Source of the DNA: Lunularia cruciata
Taxonomy: Eukaryota > Streptophyta > Marchantiopsida > Lunulariales > Lunulariaceae
Direction of reading: 5' to 3'
NCBI GenBank assembly: GCA_948567375.1
Contig: OX419760.1
Coordinates: 34,410,001-34,474,000 of the forward strand
Length of the DNA: 64,000 nt
This document shows positions 20,055 through 29,940 of this stretch, in pieces. Made by a program: the position numbers and the translations under genes. The first letter of the stretch is position 1. Every line of letters starts with the position of its first letter. The notes beneath the pieces are model-generated. The model saw nothing but the letters and a program-made list of their open reading frames with translations, was not told the origin of the DNA and ran no database searches.

Positions 20055-22631
20055 CTACTCCAATCCGATGTCTACTTTGTCATTGGCTTTCAAACCCAAA
20101 CCCAAAGTAATTTTACTTCCAACTACTCTTTCCTCGGGTTTCATATCTTCTACCTCTTCTACCAGATCCAGCAATTCTCTTTCTTGATCTGAAATTGCAC
20201 TAGTGGGTAATCCATCTAACTCTTCATCTCTTGACCCACTCTTCTCTAATGTCTCCATTGGTAATTCTGAAGACATTTGCACTCCTATGTTATCTACTTT
20301 GGGTTTTGCTCTAACATCTTTCCGAAGTTTTTCTATCTCTATTTTCACTAAGTCTAATCTAATCAAAATGTTGTCTTCTACCTCTAAGATCTTCCTGTCT
20401 ACATGAGTCCTGAGACTAATTAAGAAGGCATTCAAATCCGTGTCCTTTGCCTGTCTTTGCCTCGTCTCCTACACCAACAACTTCAACTCGTGCAGCCTCG
20501 TCTCTTCAATCCGAACGCTGGCCTTTGTACTCAACATTGCATTCATCCGAAGGACTATCTCCTTCAAAGGCTCCAATCTCATCTTCCGCTCTTGTTCTCA
20601 ATCTGCAAGCCAGTCCTCCCTGTACATTGCCAATTCTGCTTCAAACTCGGCTTTCACCGTCTCCTTCTCCTTCTCCTTCTGTACAACTCTCTCCTCCTGA
20701 TTACAAAGTAACTCTCGTAATCTCTCTTCTTCCCTATACCGTGCTGCCAACTCTCGTTGCCAGAGTTGCTTCTTCTCCTCAACACTCTCCATCACCCTAT
20801 TGAGCTCCTGATCCTTCGCTGCTACTCTTGCCATAGCATGGATAACCTCTACTCTTGAATCAGCAAATTGTTGCTTCAAGATCTCGCACTCAGCTACTTG
20901 TCTCTCCCTTGCTATGTCACTCTTCTTCACAAGATCCTCTTGATAATGCAATTCTCTCTTCAGGTCTTCAATTACTTGACTTCTCACTACTACCTCCGCT
21001 CGCAGTACTTCCCTTTCCTCCTCACCTCGGGTTATACTCTTCTTCAACTTCGAGTTCTCTTCTTCTAATCGAAACAACACCTGCAATACAGTCTTTACCT
21101 CTGGACAAGATGACTGCATCTCCTTCTTATTGTACTCCAACTTCACCAACAGAGGACACACCACCTCCCGCAGGTACTTGACTCCATCGCTCGGGGTTAC
21201 TTCTTCTTGCGCGGCCACTGCCCTTCGTACTTCTTGTTCATCCAATACTCGCCTTCTTCTTTGCAGTCTTCGTATCAGAACAGACGCCTTGCTTCCCAAG
21301 CTTTCATGTGCTTCTTCCTTCACCGTACTCGGACCTGCATTGTACTTTGCCTTACGTCTCGAGCGGACTCCTCTCTGCACTACGATCTTCTTTTCTTCGG
21401 GCTTGGTTACTTCGTCTTCCAACTGCGTGTTGTCCTCGGCTTCAATCTCTACCTGCACTTCTTCTTCTTCTTCTACAGCAGCTGGTGCCGATGTCATTTC
21501 TCCACCCTCATCGCTGTTGCTACTTGTATCGCCACTCTATAGCATTAGCTCGGGCTCCTCCTTGTGTTCCGAGTCTTTGGTCTTGAGCTCGGTGTCACCT
21601 TCCAAGTCTTCATCCTCCGACTTGATCACCACCATACCTCGCTTCGGGTTTCCTCTCCTGGTCTTCCAAGGTTTCTTTGTGTCTTTGGCTTCACCCTGCC
21701 AACTTCTCTTCTTCGAGTTTGGAGTACTTACTTTGATCTCCACGTTCTTCCCTATCTTCATAGAGTACTCGTCGGTGCTCCTGATTTGCAAAATGTACTG
21801 CTGCTCCTCGATATCGACCTCCTTTCTCAAATTGGGATGGAAATGCAACACCATCCGAGTTCGCTTTGCCGAGTTCAGCAAATTCAACCCCAGGTAGAAA
21901 TGCACTGCAAACGGCACAATATAGTGTGGAGGCAATTTATCCCGCAGATTCCACACCATTTTTTGCGTTCTCCCATGGAAACACCTCACCCAATTGATTG
22001 GTTCTCCTGTAAACAACTTGTGAAAGAACGCCGCTTGGTGTTTCATCACATATGTTGTTCTCTCCGGCTTCAAGATTGCCATCAGAGCACTCACAATTCC
22101 TCTCTTGATAGGGTCTTTGTAGCTCTTGACTTTGTACCCATTCTTTGTCCACTTTGACAAGAATGCATCTTTCACCTCTTGGGTTTCTTGAGCTATCTCT
22201 CCCTTCCCCAAGAACGTGGCCCCCTGCTCCGAGCCTACTTCCTTCCCAAGTACTAGTCTCCAATCCGACTCTGTCCAGCGAGCCAGATTTCCTCTCTTCC
22301 CTTCTTCCTCGGGTCCATCGAGACACTTGCTCTTGATGATTTCTATCATGAGACCTAGAAAACTCATGTTCCAGTTCCACGCCAAGAAAGTGATCCAAAG
22401 TCAGCTCAAGACTTTGATCCTAGTGATCACATCTAACCTCCGAATTGCATGGTTTCTCACTATGAATTTGGAGTTCTTCTTTCCTCCTCCCATCTCTTCT
22501 GCTTTCTCATTGTCTCTCAATTTCACTCTCGCAACTTCTCCCTTACACACTAATGCGTTTCCAACTCTATTTCCCTTCCCACGATCACCTGCAAGACGAC
22601 TTCTCAATGGCGAAGGAAAATTACTCAACAT
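20055..22631 (-). pseudogene. LTR-borne coiled-coil protein gene, copy in the A3 3' LTR
   Basis: This nearly full-length copy covers about 850 residues. Blocks in order: N-terminus (22401-22631, opening Met-Leu-Ser-Asn-Phe-Pro); globular domain plus basic segment (21537-22385, 282 open residues, with Trp-Asn-Met-Ser-Phe, a Tyr-Val-Met-Lys-His-Gln block and a final Glu-Pro-Glu-Leu-Met-Leu then TAG); acidic segment and coiled coil (20598-21497, 299 open residues); C-terminal part (20055-20435). Only about four interruptions are visible: a frame change near 22400, the TAG at 21539, a stop near 20597 and one near 20440. No transmembrane segment or signal peptide is evident. The Lys/Arg-rich tract near 21690-21730 could be a nuclear signal. 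I know no named family for it. Confidence 0.8.
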
Positions 22632-22650
22632 TTTGTTGTTGCAAGTTCAA

Positions 22651-22658
22651 TTTTTATA
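22651..22658 (-). promoter_or_regulatory. TATA box (P1) of the A3 LTR gene
   Basis: TATAAAAA on the minus strand, 20 bases upstream of ATG 22631, in the same position as in the other long family A LTRs. Confidence 0.5.
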
Positions 22659-23044
22659 GAGTTGCGCTTTCTTTGTCTTTCTTCACTTTGAGTTTCTACC
22701 AAGAAATCACACCTCATGCATGCACCTGTCACTATCAATCAACTTCTGCACGTATGGGCTGCCGGTTTTTGAACGGTCCTTTCTTGAATTTCTTGCCCCG
22801 ACGAAAGGTTGTTAGACTGACTTCGCCTCGGGTTGAGCTCCCCCTGATATGAAGACTCCTTACTTCGGGTTGTATGCTGACAGGGCATTTCCGAGTACTT
22901 CACCTTATGACTCGAAGTCACTTTACTTTGGGTTTCATCCCAAAGACTCTTTTCTTCGCCTTCTTTGGCCATACAGACACAATCCGACTTCTCTATACAC
23001 TTCTACTTCTTTATTTTGAAAAAATAAAATATGTGGCCACCACA

Positions 23045-23060
23045 TACCCCCTCCCTCAAA
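23045..23060 (-). other. A3 polypurine tract
   Basis: TTTGAGGGAGGGGGTA on the minus strand joins directly to the LTR start. It overlaps the last codons of pol (stop at 23056-23058). Confidence 0.85.
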
Positions 23061-23745
23061 TGTGAGCATCCCCACAAACATAGACCTTGGGTGTCTTAGA
23101 AACTTCCGAGTCTATGGTCCAATATCTCCGAACTCTCCACCCATTTACTCGAGTGGCAAAAGGATTACCTTCCAAGTCTACAAGCTGCATGGACCCATTT
23201 TCGTAAAGATGAAGAACTCGATAGGGACCCATCCATCTCAAATACAACTTGCTTGGAAAAAATATTTGGTGATTGTCATATAACAAAACCAAATCCCCTT
23301 CACGTACAGCTACAGGCTTGATTCTCTTATCGTGCCTGACTTTCCTCTATGCTTGTACTTCTCTCATGGTTTGCATTGCATCGTCTCTTTTCTCTTCTAA
23401 CCACATTAGTTGATGGATCCAAAGATCTTGACTTTCCTCTTCCGACATTTGTTCTTTGCAAAGAACCTGATATGTTGGTACTTCAAATTCAATTGGCAGT
23501 ATGGGATGCAAGCCATATGTCAAGAAGTATTGAGTTTGTTTGGTTGTAATCTTTTCTGTCGTTCGATATGCCCACAACGTGGCTGGTAATTTTGTATCCC
23601 AGTCATAGGCATAATTGACAGTCACCTTATTCAAAATTTTGCAAAGTAACACATTTGCTTTTTCCGTGAAGCCATTTGCTTTTGAGTTATAAGGAGTCGT
23701 CTTCCGATGTTTAATCTGAAAGTACTTGGTTAACACCTCCATTAC
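23056..23745 (-). pseudogene. A3 integrase, C-terminal half
   Basis: The segment 23056-23292 is the C-terminal DNA-binding part (Leu-Arg-Trp-Met-Gly-Pro-Tyr-Arg-Val) and the end of pol. The segment 23347-23745 is the second half of the catalytic core, with a Lys-Ala-Asn-Gly-Phe-Thr-Glu block holding the catalytic Glu. At 23745 the frame is cut by the solo LTR A4 and resumes at 25634. Confidence 0.9.
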
Positions 23746-25633
23746 TATGGTACCCACATTTTTCATTTTTGGACGAGTTTTGAAGAAGAAGTGCCTTGCT
23801 GAAACCAAATTCAAACCAAATGGAGAAGAAATGAGTGCAAACCTGTGTTTTGATCAGACCCAAGGTAGTCAACTTCATGTAAGAGGAAGAATGACTCAGA
23901 CTGGATCAAACCCGAAGAAGTTTACTTCGTGTCAGAGGAGGAAAAACTTGGATCAGACACCGAAGGAGGAAGGGAGGTTACAGGTCAAGATTCTTGCGGG
24001 GACCATATCTCAGTGATGACAATTCCAAATCAAGCGTGCTATATCTCGTTCAAAGCGTCTTGTTCAGTGTTTTCCATTGCCACCAAAATCAAAAAGTTTG
24101 GAGGTCTGTAGAAGAAGTTACAAGCATTTGAAATTTTGAGAGTAGATGTCCTTCGGGTTGAGGTTCTTCGGGTCAATGTGACTTCGTACTTTGGACTTTG
24201 TACTTCGGGTTTACATGACTTTGGGTCTAAAGACTTTGCTTCAAGATGACTAAATCTGAGGTAACCAGACCTCAAAGTGCAGTGAAGGTGACTTTGGGAC
24301 TTTTGCGAGAGGGATCAGAGGAAGTTAGAGTAGAGAAAGAAGATAGTTAGAATACCCATGACTTCAATTTCAGTTCTAATTGAAGATGGAACATGAATTG
24401 AAGGAGAAGTAGCAGTAGTGAATAAACCCGAAGTGCAGGATCAAACAGTAAGTGTCTTTGGGTTAATAACATGAGTGATTTGGGGAAAGTGGGTTACAAA
24501 TTGAAGGTGTAGATAGTGTACCCATGCTTTCAATTACAATTCTTGATGATGACACAATAGAATTAGTAAAGGAATTGATAGTAGTTAAACCCGAGGTAAG
24601 AGAGATAGGAGTGTAGGTGTCTTCGGATTTGACATTTGACACTTTGGAGAAGAGTGGGTCGGGAGATAGAGATTTAGAAGACTTAACTGTGATAGGAATT
24701 TCATATCAAGAAGGAGAAATGTTAGAATTAGTGGAGGAATTAGGAGTTGTGAAACACAAGGACAGAATATTAGGAAGTAAAGTTACTTCGGGTTTGGGTT
24801 TGAAAGCCGAAGAAGAAGTAGACATTGGATCGGAGTAGAAACCAATTTGAGATTTGAAGAGACAAATATGAAAGGTTGCATTGTCATTTTGGATCTGCAA
24901 GTTAGAACATTTGTTGTAGAGCGGTATAGTTGTTAGAATTGTCGATTGATTCACTATTTAAGAGTGGCATTTGCAGTCAAATATTGTTTAGTGCTCATTA
25001 TTTCTGAGAATAGATAAAGCAAAGTGTTGTGAAGTAGAGCTCGTCGCTTGAGCTTGATTTTGAGTATCAACGTTGTACTTGTGTTTGTGAGTGTTTGGAG
25101 AAATTTGAAGTGCAAGTCAGAGTGTTTGTTGGATGTTGGATTCCACAGCCTTGATCCTCATTCTGTGTGTTTGATCCTGAGTGAAGTGCAATCGGAGCAA
25201 TGCCTTGACAGATCTGAGAGGAATTGTAGTGTTGGTAGTATTCTGCATTTGTGAGTGCAGTGCAAAGTTGATGTGAAGCAATTTCAATCGAGGAAGTTGT
25301 GCCTTCAGTGGAGGAGTGGAACACAATTCTGAGGCAAAGTTGTTTTGCAATGAAGTGCCGTTTACAGGAGAGCCTGAATCATCACAATCAAGATTGTTTG
25401 GAAAGATTTGATGGAGTTGTGATTAAGGAGTGTTAATTTGTGACAAGACTGCAAGTCAGTGCTTGTTACTCTCTTCTGGTTGTGGTTTCTACCTGAGAGA
25501 TTAAAGATGCAACCAAGAAGAACTACATTGTTACTGTTTGACTTTGTATTTGGACATTTTTGACTCGTATCTCGGCGGGAACAAACTTTATTTACCCAAT
25601 TACCACAAAAGTGATATTTGCTAGGTTGTCACA
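23746..25633 (+). mobile_element. Short family A solo LTR (A4) inside A3 integrase
   Basis: This 1888-bp LTR starts TATGGTACCCACA (decayed TGTGG) and ends GGTTGTCACA. It is flanked by a perfect 5-bp duplication ATTAC (23741-23745 and 25634-25638). No internal region is attached, so it is a solo LTR left by recombination. It belongs to a short subfamily with 56504-58424. The end region and the C-terminus of the LTR gene are kept, but the N-terminal domain and coiled coil are absent. Confidence 0.93.
24617..24838 (+). pseudogene. C-terminal remnant of the LTR-borne gene in A4
   Basis: 73 residues are homologous to the last part of the long LTR gene (Ser-Ser-Asp-Leu...Asp-Thr-Leu-Glu-Lys-Ser-Gly-Ser-Gly and the ending Glu-Glu-Val-Asp-Ile-Gly-Ser-Glu). 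The domains upstream are replaced by unrelated, apparently non-coding sequence. The short subfamily therefore descends from a long LTR by internal loss. Confidence 0.7.
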
Positions 25634-27014
25634 ATTACAGAGTTCAAAAAATGTGTTCCTTGGTCACTGACCAATTCCAGAGGACACCCATATCAAGAGA
25701 TGATGTTTCGAAAGAAGAATTCACCACAATTTCAGCATCATCTCTGCAAGTTGCTTCAGCTTTGACCATCTTGGTAGCATAGTCAGTGCAAACCAAAATG
25801 TATTGCTTTCTTGTGACTTGGGTCACTGGTTGAATGGGACCCACAAAATCAATCCCCCATTTCTCAAATGGGGTTAAAGGCAAAATTGGTCTCAAAGGCC
25901 ATTAAGAAGTAGCCATCGGCTTCCCCGTTCTCTGACAAGCATCACAGCTTTGGATATGAGCGTGCATGTCTTTGTACATTGTAGGCCACCAATACCCTGC
26001 CGAAAGAATTTTCTTTATAGTATTCTTAAGAGCATAGTGTCCTCCCGATGCTTTGGAGTGTAAAGATTCAATCACTCTTCCTACTTTGTATGACTCCAAG
26101 CATTTCCGAAGTACTTTGTCTTTGCCCATCTTAAATAAAATGTTGTGTTTGAGCTGTAATGGCCCCATTTTCTTGAGAAAGACTGCCCGCTGTTCCGGAT
26201 CCATCCCTTCAAGACAATCGAGAGTATGCAGATAATGATATTCAGCTGCATACCTTGTACTTTGCATTGCTGTTAAGTGATACAACTCTTCATCAGGGAA
26301 CCGATTATCAATTTCCCACTCTTGGTCTTGAGTTTCTAACCTAGATAGGAAGTCCGCATTCAAATGCAAAGCTCCTTTCCTTACTTGTACAGTATATGTG
26401 AACTCTTGTAACAACAAGATCCATCTTGCAATTTGCCTGGATAAATTTGCCTTCTTGACCAAATGTTGCAATGCGTAATGGTCAACATAGAAGACAAACT
26501 TGTACCCCAACAAATAATGGCAAAATTTCTTGCAGGCATACACCATTCCGAGTGTTTCTCTTTCAGTCGTCAAATAGTTCTTTTCAAAAATTGAAAGTTG
26601 TTGGCTGGCATAATACACTGGGTAGTCCTTCTTCTTTTCGTCCTTCTGACTTAAGACAACTCCGATGGCCATGGATGAAGTGTCCACATATACATGAAAA
26701 GGGACATCCCAATTTGGGGCCCTCATAATTGGTGCTTCAATCAGCTTCTTCTTCAACACCTGGAAAGCTTCTTCGGACTTCTTCAGAAGCTTGGTAAGGG
26801 GTGCAGCAAGTACTACATAATTTGACACAAAGCATCTGTAGTATCTGACATGTCCCAAGAACGCTCTCAGCTCCCGGATGTTCTTCGGGGATTCCAAAGC
26901 TGCAATTATCTTGACCTTCTCAACATCGACTTCAATACCTTGGCTTGACACCCGATGCCCCAGAAGAATTCCCTCCTTCATTGCGGAGAAGCATTTCTCT
27001 GGGTGTAATGACAA
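25634..27014 (-). pseudogene. A3 RT C-terminus, RNase H and integrase N-part
   Basis: The segment 25902-27014 is an open stretch of 370 residues. It holds the RT thumb/connection, RNase H (Tyr-Val-Asp-Thr-Ser-Ser near 26690, Asn-Ala-Asp-Phe-Leu-Ser-Arg near 26350) and the integrase zinc-binding region (Cys-Asp-Ala-Cys-Gln near 25930). The segment 25634-25895 is the first half of the integrase core with Gly-Ile-Asp-Phe-Val-Gly-Pro. One stop separates them. It is among the better-preserved pol stretches of family A. Confidence 0.9.
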
Positions 27015-27623
27015 GCCGGCAAAATGACACCTTTCAAAAGTTTGGCAAAGGTAATCTAAATGTACATCTCTTCACCCAAACACACAAAAGTCATCAATGA
27101 AAACTTCCACAAATTTGCACAGGAAATCCTTGAAGATTGAATTCATCATCCACTAAAAAGTAGCTAGAGCATTACACAACCCAAAGGGCATTTGATTGTA
27201 AGCAAAAGTGCCCCAATCAGTCGTGAATGTAGTTTTATCCTTGTCCTCTTCTCAAATGGATACTTGATTGTACCCTAAAAATCCATCAAGAAAACTATAA
27301 CAAGGATGACCAGCTACCTGATCTAAAATTGTATCGGTAAAAGGCAAGGGATGATGATTTTTCCTTGTGACTACGTTCAACTTCTAGAAGTCTTGGCACA
27401 CTCAGATCTTCCCTATTTTCTTCTACGAAACAATGACAATGGGGGAGACCCATTCACTGCTTAAAACAGGGAAGATAATTCCGGCCCCTAAGTACTTATT
27501 CATTTCATCTTTCACCAACAGCAAGTACTTCGGGTTCAAGCGGTATTGTCGCTGCCAAACCGGAACTGCATCTTCAACCAGATCAATCCGGTGTTCTTTG
27601 AATTCTCGTGGAATGCCCGGCAT
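27015..27623 (-). pseudogene. A3 reverse transcriptase, N-part
   Basis: This is minus-strand RT with several stops. The region 27423-27623 carries Met-Pro-Gly-Ile-Pro-Arg-Glu-Phe and Glu-Trp-Val-Ser-Pro-Ile-Val. The active-site region near 27070-27110 is homologous to Phe-Ile-Asp-Asp of A2 but frame-shifted. The sequence is collinear with A2 18660-19080. Confidence 0.85.
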
Positions 27624-27715
27624 TTGATCAATAGACCAGGCAAATACATCCTAGAATTCTATAAACAGGGCAGTGTATCCTGCCAACTCCTCCAAAGTGA
27701 CTGTCTTCAAGATTT

Positions 27716-28587
27716 TCAAAATTTTCCTTCAGTTAATAAAACATCTTGACAGTCATTGGGGTTGATGATGCCTTCAACGTGGCTTACTTGGCTTAACCCA
27801 AGGCAAGCTGCCATCAAACCTCCTTCCTCCAAGTCAGGTTCACCCGAGGCGAGGTCATATGGGTCTTTGTCTTCGACATCCATCTCGTAGCATTCCAAGC
27901 AGTTAACTTGGACTTTGTCTTCAGATTTGTCTGAGGACAAAGACGATGAGTCTTTGGATTTGTCCTCCTCTTCCAACGAACTTGTTTCCCCGAGGTGGGG
28001 AACCTCCATCCAACTCACAGTCACCAGCTTCTGATCTTTGGATGAAATGTCCTTGAATCTGTTGATGCCAATCCACCACAACTTGGGCACTATACAACCA
28101 GGGTCTTCCGATCAACAGAGGGTAACCAGTCTTTGTCACTGGTCGCAACACGATGTAGTTCAACTTGAAGGGCACCCCTCCAATGATTGTAGTGATGTTT
28201 GACAGCATGCCCAAAGGCCATCTCTTGGTTTGGTCTGCAAACTTCAACACTTGGAGTGTTGGTTCAAACATGTGATACCCAAGTCAATTTGCAGTATCTT
28301 TGGTCATGACATTCACACCGGACCCAAAGTCAATGGGTATCAATGTGATCATGCACTCTTGCAATCTCCGTGTCTACCTCGGGAGATCCCAAATCTTCTT
28401 GTTCTATATGATAGATAGTAGGCAGGTCCTTCTTTGACATCAACCTCACCTTCTTGAGTGCCAAATTCAGCTGCCTCTTGTACAGCTTGTTATCTTCCCA
28501 CAATTGCTTGAATGTAACGTTAGCATTTGTGGCTGCCAAATCTCCTACAATATTGTATTGGGGAACTCCTCCCAATTTGACCGTCTT
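27716..28587 (-). pseudogene. A3 protease region
   Basis: The minus strand encodes a retropepsin-like domain: Ile-Asp-Phe-Gly-Ser-Gly near 28320-28340 as the active-site turn, Val-Leu-Lys-Phe-Ala-Asp in the flap region, and Pro-Leu-Leu-Ile-Gly-Arg-Pro-Trp-Leu near 28090-28125. An acidic linker to RT follows (27716-28090). The matching region of A2 is 29097-29940. The upper end breaks at the inverted repeat at 28545-28615. Confidence 0.82.
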
Positions 28588-28615
28588 CGAGGAGTTCCCC
28601 AATACGATATTGTAG
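28545..28615. repeat. Inverted repeat (fold-back) at a rearrangement junction
   Basis: The 27-bp arms at 28545-28571 and 28589-28615 are reverse complements with one mismatch, around a 17-bp loop. The left arm is normal protease-region sequence (also in A2 near 29895-29920). The right arm is an inverted copy at the point where A3 loses gag and most of its 5' LTR. Confidence 0.92.
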
Positions 28616-29091
28616 CAGATCTAGAAGAAAGACCTCAAAAAGGGAATCCGGCCTCTCAACGGCAAAGGAAATTACTTGACATTTTGTCATTGCAAGTTTG
28701 ATTTTTATAGAGTTGCACTTTCTTTGTCTTTCTTCACTTTGAGTTTCTACCAAGAAATCACACTTCTTGCATGCACCTATCACTGTCAATCAACTTCTGT
28801 GCGTATGGGCCGCCAGTTTTTGAACGGTCCCTTCTTGAATTTCTCGCCCCAACAAAAGGTTGTTAGACTGACTTCACCTCGGGTTGAGCTCCCCCAATAC
28901 GAGGACTCCTTACTTTAGGTTGTATGCTGACAGGGCATTTCTGAGTACTTCACCTTATGACCCAAAGTCACTTTACTTCGGGTTTCATCCCGAAGACTCT
29001 TTTCTTTGCCTTCTTTGGCCATATGGACACAATCCGAGTTCTCTATACACTTCTTCTTTATTTTGAAAAAAACAAAAATGTGGGCACCACA
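28616..29091 (-). repeat. Truncated A3 5' LTR (first ~475 bp)
   Basis: This segment matches the first part of the family A LTR from TGTGGTGCCCACA (29091 downward) to the beginning of the LTR gene, including the TATA box P1 near 28701-28708. It stops where the fold-back begins. Confidence 0.88.
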
Positions 29092-29940
29092 AACAACTTG
29101 ACAGTCATTGGGGTTGATGACTCCCTCAACGTGGCTTACTTGGCTTAACCCAAGGCGAGCTGCCATCAAACCCCCTTCCTCCAAGTCAAGTTCACCCGAG
29201 GTGAGGTCATATGGATCTTTGTCTTTGACATCCACCTCATAACATTCCTAAGTAATTGACTTGGACTTCATCTTTGGATTTGTTTGAGGACGAAGATGAT
29301 GAGTCTTTGGATTCATCCTCATCTAGTTTCCCCAAGATGGGGAACTTTTGTCTAACTCACAATCACCAGCTTTTGATCTTCGGACAAAATGTCCTTGAAT
29401 CGTAATTTCTGTTGATGCCAATCCACCACAACTTGGGCATTGTACAACCAGGGTCTTCCAATCAACGGAGGGTAACCAGTCTTAGTCATTGGTTGCAACA
29501 CAATGTAATTCAACTTGAAAGGCCCCCCTCCAATGATTGTGGTAATGTTTGACAGCATGCCTAAAGGTCATCTCCTGGTTTGGTCTACAAATTTCAAGAC
29601 TTGGGGCATTGGCTCAAATGTATGATACCCCTGTCAATTTGCAATATCCTTGGTCATGACATTCACACCGAAACCTGAATCGATGGGTATCAATGTGATC
29701 ATGCACCTTGCAATCTCCGCATCAACCTCGGGAGATCCCAGATCTTCTTGTTCAATATGATAAGTAGCGAGCAGGTCCTTCTTTGCCATCAACCTTACCT
29801 TCTTAAGGGCCGAATTCAGCTGCTTCTTATACAGCTTGTTGTCTTCTCACAATTGCTTGAATGTAATGTTTGCATTTGTGGCTGCCAAATCCGCTACAAT
29901 ATTGTATTGGGGTACTCTTCCCAATTTGACCGTCTTTGCC
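29092..29940 (-). pseudogene. A2 protease region
   Basis: Collinear with A3 27745-28585. It carries the Ile-Gly-Arg-Pro-Trp-Leu block (29352-29558 frame) and Pro-Ile-Asp-Ser-Gly-Phe-type active-site sequence near 29670. AACAA at its lower end is the right-hand target duplication of A3. Frame changes are present. Confidence 0.82.

Larger units (their letters stand above)
19264..23044 (-). repeat. A3 3' LTR
   Basis: This 3781-bp LTR begins (minus strand) TGTGGTGGCCACA after the polypurine tract and ends GGTTGTCACA. The LTR-borne gene is at 20055-22631. About 800 bp downstream of the gene contains the P2-like site and the conserved end region. This copy resembles A1 and A5 more than the A2 LTRs in the coding part. 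Confidence 0.92.
19261..29091 (-). mobile_element. Family A element A3 nested in A2
   Basis: A minus-strand family A element with a full 3' LTR (19264-23044), a polypurine tract, pol from integrase to protease (23056-28587) and a truncated 5' LTR piece (28616-29091). The rest of the 5' LTR, the primer-binding site and gag are missing. AACAA at 19256-19260 and 29092-29096 is a matching target duplication. Three extra bases (CGT) stand between the left copy and the canonical LTR end TGTGAC. A2 pol continues on either side of the insertion. Confidence 0.85.

Noticed and set aside
21130-21897. Plus-strand open stretch of 255 codons
   Set aside because: It is opposite the LTR-borne coiled-coil gene. 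Its Ser/Leu/Cys-rich composition is the antisense image of a Glu/Lys/Arg-rich coiled coil, and it is not conserved in the other LTR copies.
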